From Bacilli bacterium (lineage in GTDB: Bacteria > Bacillota_I > Bacilli_A > RFN20 > CAG-826): a stretch of 42,966 nucleotides of DNA. The stretch spans positions 1 to 42,966 of the forward strand of contig JAFSVB010000076.1 in assembly GCA_017450325.1 (NCBI GenBank), in the 5' to 3' direction. Positions 16,730 to 22,664 of the stretch are shown here, piece after piece. The notes under the pieces are model-generated. The model was not told where the DNA came from. It saw only the letters and a list, made by a program, of their open reading frames with translations, and made no database searches. Within the stretch, counting starts at the first letter, position 1; every line of letters begins with the position of its first letter. The translations under genes and the position numbers were made by a program.

Positions 16730-17458
16730 ATGGCTGAAAATGACTATCTTGGCATGGATGATCTTCAAATCAACCCTGCCGCCCGCATCCCTCTATGCTT
16801 CTGCGCTGACATCTCCGGCTCCATGGCTCGTGAAAACGCCGAAGGAAAGAAGCCCATCGAGGAACTCAACACCTTCCTCAACGAAATGATGTCCTACATC
16901 CGCGACGAAGCGAACCTCGCCGAATCGGTCGAAGTGGCGATCGTCACCTTCCAAAGCTCGGTCGATGTCGTCCGCGACTTCGCCCTTTGCAAAGCGGAGG
17001 ACGGTTTGGTCGAGCTGACCGCTTCTGGCGGCACGGCCCTCGCCCATGGTGTCGATAAGGCAGTCGAGATTCTCGAAGCCCGCAAACAGATGTACAAAGA
17101 CCAAGCGGTCGATTATTATCAACCGATTCTCGTCCTCATCACCGACGGCAAGCCGGGCGACTTAGAGGATTTACCCGCGGTCGAGGCGAAGACGTGCCAG
17201 CTTTCCAACGAGAACAAGCTCTCCCTCTTCCCGGTCGTCATCGGAGCCGATGGCGACGAAGCAAAGTGGCGCTCCATCATGGATTGCCTCAAGGGTTTGT
17301 CCCCCAACCACGCCCCCTTGCATCTTAAGGGGCTTCAGTTCCAAGGTCTTCTGCAGTTCCTTGGCAAATCCATCGAGCGCTTGCACGAATCCAACCCCGG
17401 CCAGCAAGAAGAAAAGACCACCGGCGAAGAAGTCGGCGGCGGCTGGGGCGAATGGTAA
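16730..17458 (+). CDS. vWA domain protein 3 (TerY-like)
   Basis: A 242-residue vWA protein with a complete MIDAS: D27-I-S29-G-S31, Thr in SGGTALAHG and Asp in LITDGKPG. The N-terminus (DYLGMDDLQINPAARIP) pairs it with vWA 4 rather than 1 or 2. It ends GGGWGEW. AAAGGAG precedes the ATG with normal spacing. The 67-nt gap upstream is the longest between the vWA genes and holds nothing I recognise. TerY-type vWA proteins are known partners of PP2C phosphatases and kinases and may be their substrates. Confidence 0.9.
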   Translation: MAENDYLGMDDLQINPAARIPLCFCADISGSMARENAEGKKPIEELNTFLNEMMSYIRDEANLAESVEVAIVTFQSSVDVVRDFALCKAEDGLVELTASGGTALAHGVDKAVEILEARKQMYKDQAVDYYQPILVLITDGKPGDLEDLPAVEAKTCQLSNENKLSLFPVVIGADGDEAKWRSIMDCLKGLSPNHAPLHLKGLQFQGLLQFLGKSIERLHESNPGQQEEKTTGEEVGGGWGEW

Positions 17459-17485
17459 TCCCATATATTTTAAGGAGTAATAAAT

Positions 17486-18169
17486 ATGAGCAATTTCGAC
17501 TACCTCGGTGCTGATGACATCGAATTGAAGACAAATCCTTCCGCCCGCATCGCCGTCGCGCTTTGCGTCGACACCTCCGGTTCTATGTGCGGCCTCATCG
17601 ACATCGTGAACCAGGGCGTCGCCGAGCTGTTCGACGCGCTGAAAAACGAAGCGTCGACCGCGAACTCTGTCGAGCTCTGCATTGTTGAATTCAATAGCAG
17701 CGCCAAACTCGTTCGCGATTTCGCCCTCATCGACGGCCCCGCACCTCATCTTGGCCCCGCCACGGGCGGCACCAACCTCGGCGAAGGCATCAATATGGCC
17801 CTCGACCTGCTCGATGAGCGCAAGAAGAAATACCAGCAGAACCGCGTCGATTACTATCAGCCGCATTTGGTCGTCTTCTCCGATGGCGAGCCGAACTATC
17901 CTTACGAAACCGCTCGCGATCGCGTCAAAGACCTCACGGCGAAAAGGAAGCTCACCTTCCTTCCGATCATCCTCGGTGAGGCCGGTTCCGCCGCCGAAGA
18001 AGCCGCGGGCGTCCTACGCGAATTCAGCAATAACGCCCCTATTCGCGCAAAGGATATCGTCAAGTTCTTCCAGTGGTATTCCAAGTCTCTTTCCAGCATC
18101 TCCTCGTCTCAGCCTGGTGAAAAAGTCCCCATGGATAAAGAAGGCATCGGCGGCTGGGGTGAATGGTAA
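17486..18169 (+). CDS. vWA domain protein 4 (TerY-like)
   Basis: A 227-residue vWA protein, the shortest of the four. MIDAS is complete: D29-T-S31-G-S33, Thr in TGGTNLGEG and Asp in VFSDGEP. The last residues are GGWGEW. Between the vWA core and the tail, residues about 195-215 (FFQWYSKSLSSISSSQPG) closely match the same position of vWA 2 (FFEWYSKSL), so that part is conserved independently of the N-terminal pairings. AAGGAG lies upstream of the ATG. The next gene (PP2C) starts 12 nt after the stop, with its RBS overlapping the end of this gene. Confidence 0.9.
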   Translation: MSNFDYLGADDIELKTNPSARIAVALCVDTSGSMCGLIDIVNQGVAELFDALKNEASTANSVELCIVEFNSSAKLVRDFALIDGPAPHLGPATGGTNLGEGINMALDLLDERKKKYQQNRVDYYQPHLVVFSDGEPNYPYETARDRVKDLTAKRKLTFLPIILGEAGSAAEEAAGVLREFSNNAPIRAKDIVKFFQWYSKSLSSISSSQPGEKVPMDKEGIGGWGEW

Positions 18170-18181
18170 AAGGAGCCCCTT

Positions 18182-19570
18182 ATGACCGATTCCCAACAGG
18201 AAAACCAAGAACAGGTGGCGGAAGCCGTTGAGAACGAAAAGCCCCTCGTTCCGCCGCTAGCGCAAGGCAGCGATGCCCAAAACGCCCACTTCCGTTTTAA
18301 CATGGCCCGCAGCGAGGGCTTGCGCCACATCAAGGAAAACATCCCGTGCCAAGATGCCGTCGCGGCGCTTGTCAAAGCGAAAAACGGCGCGCTTACCCAC
18401 GCGATTGCCTTAAGTGATGGCTGCTCGAGCTCTTCGCTCTCCCATTATGGTTCGCAAATCACCGTCAACACGGTCGTCACGTTGCTCTGCGAGCAGTTTG
18501 ACCGCTTGAAGATGATGCCCGACCGCGGCCTCATCCCCTATGTCGTCGACTCCATCATCCGCGCCCAGAAGCAATTCATCGCGGAGCACCGCGACCTCTT
18601 TGAGGCTGAGAAGGAAAAAGAGGGCAAATACGAGGCATTCGTAGAGCGTTATGGTTCCCGCCTTCCCAAAGAATCGCCCGACGATATCGAAACGCTTTAC
18701 TTCCTCCGCATGATGAATGCGACCTGCCTCTTCGTCGCGGAACGCCTTGGTCAGACGATCTATGGCCATCTTGGCGACGGCTATATCATGCGCCTCACCG
18801 CCGAGAATAAGATGACCATCGCCTCGATGGAGGACAAGACCGAAGAGCATAACGTCACCGTCTATCCTCAAAGCGTGCATTTCCGTTATTGCATGACGGG
18901 GAACACCATGGCCTATCGCCAGATGAAGATCGGGCGCACAAAGGAGCCTTCCTATGCCTGGATCCTTATTTCCGACGGCCCCGAGAATACCCTCATCGAG
19001 AAGAAGGGTCCCGAACTGAAAGTCCGTCCCTATGTCTTCAACCTCATGGTTCGTTGCACGATGCTCGAGGAGAACTACGAAGCGTCCCACAAGGTGCTGC
19101 AGGAGTTCTTCGATGGCAAGTTGCGCGACTCCACGGCCATCCATGGCGGCGATGATATCTCGACCGCGATCATGGTCCACGAAGACTGCATGGACACTTG
19201 CCGCGATCCCGCCGCCCACCCCGTGGACTATGTGACTACGGTGCTCGAGACCCCTGTGGAGGAGCCTTCTCCAGTCCCCGTGGCCCCAAAGGTGCGGGAA
19301 CACCATAGCAAAGAAGAGCTCGAGGCCGCGAAAGGCCAGATCCTCGCCTTGTTCCGCGATGAGGAGCGCCTCACGCCCTCCGATATCATGGAAGTGCTCG
19401 AGGACCGCGAGAACCCCTTCAATCCTCTGGAAATCGACAACATTCTCTCGTCCCTCATCGCCGAGGGGCTCATCCGCCGCCTCGAGATGGCGGTCGATGA
19501 ATCCAGCGGCACCCATAGCTACGAATACATCGGTCCGAACGAGCCTGAAGAAGACTCGGAAGACGAATAA
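18182..19570 (+). CDS. PP2C-family protein phosphatase with C-terminal winged helix
   Basis: A 462-residue protein. Residues about 35-335 are a PP2C (PPM) metal-dependent Ser/Thr phosphatase: Asp79 in ALSDGCSSSS, Asp199 in HLGDGYI, Asp265 in ISDGPEN and Asp324/325 in GGDDISTAIMV are the metal-binding acids in the usual order. Residues about 385-450 look like a winged-helix domain (helices EELEAAKGQILALF and LTPSDIMEVL, recognition helix EIDNILSSLIAEGLI, then a wing). The end is acidic (EPEEDSEDE), like the end of the VirD4-like ATPase. The N-terminal CQD and SDG positions match phosphatases of TerY-P triads. It should reverse phosphorylation by the downstream kinase-like protein. AAAGGAG lies 6 nt before the ATG. 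The winged helix could mediate protein contacts or DNA binding; I cannot tell which. Confidence 0.88.
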   Translation: MTDSQQENQEQVAEAVENEKPLVPPLAQGSDAQNAHFRFNMARSEGLRHIKENIPCQDAVAALVKAKNGALTHAIALSDGCSSSSLSHYGSQITVNTVVTLLCEQFDRLKMMPDRGLIPYVVDSIIRAQKQFIAEHRDLFEAEKEKEGKYEAFVERYGSRLPKESPDDIETLYFLRMMNATCLFVAERLGQTIYGHLGDGYIMRLTAENKMTIASMEDKTEEHNVTVYPQSVHFRYCMTGNTMAYRQMKIGRTKEPSYAWILISDGPENTLIEKKGPELKVRPYVFNLMVRCTMLEENYEASHKVLQEFFDGKLRDSTAIHGGDDISTAIMVHEDCMDTCRDPAAHPVDYVTTVLETPVEEPSPVPVAPKVREHHSKEELEAAKGQILALFRDEERLTPSDIMEVLEDRENPFNPLEIDNILSSLIAEGLIRRLEMAVDESSGTHSYEYIGPNEPEEDSEDE

Positions 19571-19581
19571 CCGCATCTTTA

Positions 19582-19607
19582 CCCCAGGGCCGAGCCTGGC
19601 CCTGGGG
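19582..19607 (+). other. Strong GC hairpin between PP2C and kinase genes
   Basis: CCCCAGGGCC (19582-19591) pairs perfectly with GGCCCTGGGG (19598-19607) over a 6-nt loop. No T tract follows, so it is not a standard terminator. It sits 11 nt after the PP2C stop and 25 nt before the kinase start. A processing or stability site, or an attenuator of kinase expression, is plausible. Confidence 0.6.
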
Positions 19608-19632
19608 ATCCATATCCCTGCTAGGAGGTCCC

Positions 19633-21480
19633 ATGCCTATCGATCTCATAAAAGAAACCGTCGCGAAGGGCTATGCCTTATTGCTTGACGAGTCTGCGAT
19701 CCGTAACACGAAGTTCGTGAATTTTCTTATTCAGAACAAAAACAATTTTCCTCCACAATCCATCGTCTTGCTACGCAGTGTCGGCAACGGCGTCGCCGGA
19801 CAGACCCTACGCAATGGCTTCTTAGGCATCTCGGGAAAGGCCAACCCCATCATCCTCGTCGGCTACGATAAGCCTGCCGGCAGCGCGCTTATTGAAAAAG
19901 GCGGCAGCAAGAAGCTCGCCATTGTCACCGCCGACTCGGCTAAGGCTCAGATCTATGCGGGCGTCGATACGGCCGTTCCGCACCTGACCGTTCTCATCGA
20001 TTCCATGGGGGCCTGCTCCTTAGTGTCCCGACCTTCTCAAGGGCCTGCGCCGAAGCCGGTTCCACCGACCCCACCCGCTCCCCAAGGAGCACAAGAAGGG
20101 CCAGAACACGAGGCCTGCATCAAACCGAATCACGTCTTTACGTATAACGGGGGCAAGAAGATAAGCCCGCCAGCCCTCGGCAGCCATGTCGACGTGGCCT
20201 GCCCACCTTCCCCCGATGCGGAAATCGGCAAGGAGTTCGTCGGTCTTCGCGGCAAAGTCTATAAACTTACGGTTCCCGTCGGTGCGGGCGCATCGGCGCA
20301 GATTTACCGCTGCGATGACCCGAGCGTTGTCGTCAAGCGCTTCTTTAACAAGCAGCTTTATACCTCTGAACAGGAAAAGATTCACTTTATGGCGGAGCAT
20401 CCTCTCCAGCATCCGCATATCATCTGGCCGCTCGACATGGTCTCGAAAAGAGGCAACAACCGTACCTTAAAGGACATCGGCTACGTCATGAGGTCCTGCC
20501 CTTATGGCGACTTGGAGGCGACGAAAGCCCCGATGCCGATGAACAAGCGTTTCAAGACCAAGGAGCGTCTGATCCGGGCGATCGTCCAACTACTCGATGC
20601 TTTCGAGTGCATGCAGCAAGCCAATATCGTCAATGGCGATATCAAGCTGCAGAACTGCGTCTTTGACGATAAATCAGGCGATGCTTATGTCGTCGATCTC
20701 GACGCCGTGCAGATCGACAAATGGATCAACCGCATGGCTTCGAACTTCTACATACCTCCCGAGGATTACCAAGCGTGCAAAGACCATGGCGGCAACTGGC
20801 AATTCTACCGTGAAAAAAGCAGCGATAATTACGCGATTGCCGTCATGCTCTTCTTCCTATTGATAGGTGGTTACCCCTTTAGTTCCAACATGAACAACTG
20901 CGCGGATGATGCGGTGGCCAAAGCCGTTTCGGCCAGGGGTGAATTCCCTTATGCCGGCAATAATCAATCCATCCAGCACGCCGTCCACCCGAGCTATTAT
21001 GTTCGCTGGACGCACCTTCCCTCCTTCATCCGTCAGGCCTTCATCGATACCTTCAATGCCGGAGGAAAATACGTCAGCCCAGCCAAGCGCTTGGCCCCTG
21101 GAGCTTGGAAGAAACTCTTCCTCAGCTACCTGCAGATGGTTCGCGACCCGCAATCCAAACTCGCCAAGGCGGACCCGGACTACTACAACGTGCCCGCCCC
21201 GTTATTGAAGAAATCGGGCAAGGGGCTCGCCGATATCGATTTGAAGCTTCTGGATATCCAAGCCATTCAGGAAGTCGACGCCAAAGGGCGCGGCATGAAC
21301 CTTGAAAAAGCGGTGGATGCCGCGATTCGCAATGCCCGTCTTTCCCTAAGAGCAAGCGAGGTCGCCATGGGACTGATGAAAGGAAGGGGCACCTACGTAA
21401 GCGGCGGCGCCACCTTCACATTGACGGTATGCCTTCCCTTCCTGAAGGTCGTCACCGTCCACGCAAAAATCATATCTTAA
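19633..21480 (+). CDS. Protein kinase-like protein with N-terminal PIN-like region
   Basis: A 615-residue protein. Residues about 205-500 are a Ser/Thr kinase-like domain: glycine-rich loop VGAGASAQIY (from 217), Lys235 in VVVKRF, catalytic NGDIKLQN (Asp336, Asn341; Asn-Gly replaces His-Arg before the Asp) and VVDLD (Asp355, DLD in place of DFG). It may be active. Residues 1-130 have alternating strands with ALLLDESAIRN and LAIVTADSAKAQ, the pattern of a PIN-like fold, though a full acidic quartet is not evident. A Pro-rich linker (about 135-160) joins the two parts. The region after 500 is helical. AGGAGG is well placed. It ends the operon begun at 9909 and is followed at once by a terminator. 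With the vWA and PP2C genes it forms the TerY-P-type set. Confidence 0.85.
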   Translation: MPIDLIKETVAKGYALLLDESAIRNTKFVNFLIQNKNNFPPQSIVLLRSVGNGVAGQTLRNGFLGISGKANPIILVGYDKPAGSALIEKGGSKKLAIVTADSAKAQIYAGVDTAVPHLTVLIDSMGACSLVSRPSQGPAPKPVPPTPPAPQGAQEGPEHEACIKPNHVFTYNGGKKISPPALGSHVDVACPPSPDAEIGKEFVGLRGKVYKLTVPVGAGASAQIYRCDDPSVVVKRFFNKQLYTSEQEKIHFMAEHPLQHPHIIWPLDMVSKRGNNRTLKDIGYVMRSCPYGDLEATKAPMPMNKRFKTKERLIRAIVQLLDAFECMQQANIVNGDIKLQNCVFDDKSGDAYVVDLDAVQIDKWINRMASNFYIPPEDYQACKDHGGNWQFYREKSSDNYAIAVMLFFLLIGGYPFSSNMNNCADDAVAKAVSARGEFPYAGNNQSIQHAVHPSYYVRWTHLPSFIRQAFIDTFNAGGKYVSPAKRLAPGAWKKLFLSYLQMVRDPQSKLAKADPDYYNVPAPLLKKSGKGLADIDLKLLDIQAIQEVDAKGRGMNLEKAVDAAIRNARLSLRASEVAMGLMKGRGTYVSGGATFTLTVCLPFLKVVTVHAKIIS

Positions 21481-21482
21481 AC

Positions 21483-21520
21483 AAAAAGAGGCGGGGTTTA
21501 CGGAGATTTCGCCTCTTTTT
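21483..21520 (+). terminator. Terminator of the LRR-vWA-kinase operon
   Basis: AAAAAGAGGCG (21483-21493) pairs with CGCCTCTTTTT (21510-21520), followed by more T. The arms and the loop segment CGGAGATT resemble the terminator at 9151-9193. Confidence 0.9.
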
Positions 21521-21567
21521 TGTATGATTTTTCTTTTTACGTGAGCACAAAAGCGCGAAAGTGGTGT

Positions 21568-22110
21568 ATGCTCTTGCACATGCCGTACACGTGCATCTTC
21601 TTCAAAAACCTCGCCGAGACCACCGTATCCCCCTTGCCGTTTGTCTTCTCGGCCATCGGCACCATCGTGCTGTTTATTTTGGTGCGCCTCGCTATGTACC
21701 TTTATCGCTATGGCGACCGCAACCTCCTGATTTTTGCCCGCCGCATCGCCGACCTCGATGCCTGCATGCTGCGGCTAGACCTCGTCATCGAGAACCTCGA
21801 GCGCGGGGAGAAGCAACTGAGCAACCTCCGCATCGTCTCCTACCAAGGACATGCCAGCGAGACGCTCGCCGAGCTGAAAGTCGCCCCCATCCAGCGCCAA
21901 GGCAGTTCTGCGTTCATTCAAAAAGACGGAAGCGGTTATAGCCTCCATGCTGCAAACGGCACGAAAAACGAAGCGGTGGTGGAGTTCGTCTTAACCGCCC
22001 CCTGCAAGCAAGCCTACCTCGTCGCGGAGAACCAAAAGGGCAAGACCGTGAAAGCCTATCTCAATCTATCCACCTCGGAGACGCAGATGCTTTCCTTCCG
22101 CAAAGCTTAA
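21568..22110 (+). CDS. Single-pass membrane protein of unknown function
   Basis: A 180-residue protein with one strong membrane segment at about residues 22-50 (PFVFSAIGTIVLFILVRLAM), followed by a charged helix (RRIADLDACMLRLDLVIENL) and a C-terminal beta-rich part. The C-terminal domain is probably cytoplasmic because the segment is followed by Arg residues (positive-inside rule). I do not recognise the family. The start is uncertain: the frame is open back to 21520, inside the preceding terminator; ATG 21568 (weak AAAGTGG upstream) and ATG 21580 are candidates, and no strong RBS is visible. It is followed after two bases by the candidate HEPN gene, so the two are probably co-translated. 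Position and orientation suggest it belongs to the accessory locus. Confidence 0.6.
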   Translation: MLLHMPYTCIFFKNLAETTVSPLPFVFSAIGTIVLFILVRLAMYLYRYGDRNLLIFARRIADLDACMLRLDLVIENLERGEKQLSNLRIVSYQGHASETLAELKVAPIQRQGSSAFIQKDGSGYSLHAANGTKNEAVVEFVLTAPCKQAYLVAENQKGKTVKAYLNLSTSETQMLSFRKA

Positions 22111-22112
22111 GC

Positions 22113-22544
22113 ATGGAACTGAATTTCGAGACCTTTAAGAAGTGGCATAGCGAAATCGTCTTGTTCGCGCAGATCATCGAGAACGACCTTAAATGGATCT
22201 ACGCCTATCTCCATCCGGGAAACCCGCAGGAAAACTACGACGCGCTCATCGCCCAAAAAATAACCTTCGGCCAAGTCGTCTATGAACTTCGCGAGCTCGA
22301 TGGCTCTTCCGCCCACCCTTTCCTCACCGAGGAGGATTATGCTTTCCTTCAGCATATGGCTCAGAAGCGCAACTACTGGTGCCATCGCTGCGCCCTGGAT
22401 TTCGTCTACGCGCCAAACTTCCTTCAAAGCAAGGAGTACCAAGAGACCTGCCACAAGCTTTTTCGCGACCACGAACGCTTCAATGAGGTGAACGAAAACG
22501 TGGAAGCCGCAAGGCTAAATGCCGTTCGCCGCTACCGCCGATAA
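22113..22544 (+). CDS. Candidate HEPN-domain protein
   Basis: A 143-residue, mostly helical, soluble protein. Residues 86-91 read R-N-Y-W-C-H, which fits the R-x4-6-H motif of HEPN domains, and it lies in a helix after a long loop (HMAQKRNYWCHRCALDFVY), as HEPN motifs usually do. The preceding helix IIENDLKWIYAYL is also compatible. HEPN proteins are often RNases in toxin-antitoxin, abortive-infection and CRISPR systems; others are non-catalytic. The assignment is by motif and predicted helicity only. The start lies two bases after the stop of the membrane-protein gene, with no RBS of its own, implying translational coupling. If real, it offers an RNase-type output for the neighbouring signalling system (inference). 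Confidence 0.6.
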   Translation: MELNFETFKKWHSEIVLFAQIIENDLKWIYAYLHPGNPQENYDALIAQKITFGQVVYELRELDGSSAHPFLTEEDYAFLQHMAQKRNYWCHRCALDFVYAPNFLQSKEYQETCHKLFRDHERFNEVNENVEAARLNAVRRYRR

Positions 22545-22593
22545 GGCCCTCCATTACCAATTAGGAACCTTTTTCGACAAGATAGGAAAGATT

Positions 22594-22617
22594 GCTTTCT
22601 ATGAAAGCCTTTTTTTC
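22594..22617 (+). terminator. Probable terminator closing the accessory locus
   Basis: GCTTTC (22594-22599) and GAAAGC (22603-22608) form a 6-bp stem with a 3-nt loop, followed by C and a seven-T run. It is short but well formed, and the GH3 promoter follows at once. Confidence 0.6.
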
Positions 22618-22619
22618 TC

Positions 22620-22625
22620 TATAAT
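22620..22625 (+). promoter_or_regulatory. -10 box of the GH3 gene
   Basis: Perfect TATAAT, 40 nt before the ATG and directly after the T run of the terminator. No convincing -35 box was found at 16-18 bp. Confidence 0.5.
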
Positions 22626-22664
22626 CAACTCATCGAGCGACGTAGTCGTAACATAGGAGGCCAT

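Noticed and set aside
15133-18169. W-G-x-W tails as WXG100/type VII secretion substrates
   Set aside because: WXG motifs sit mid-protein in about 100-residue helical hairpins; here the motif is C-terminal on vWA folds and no EssC-type gene is present.
15133-18169. CRISPR-like or short tandem repeats in the repetitive vWA/LRR region
   Set aside because: The repetition is at protein level (paralogues and LRR units); no regularly spaced identical DNA repeats were seen.
18410-19576. 388-codon antisense open frame over the PP2C gene
   Set aside because: It mirrors the PP2C gene in codon pattern; the sense frame has clear catalytic motifs. Other long antisense frames (for example 23436-24191) were dropped for the same reason.
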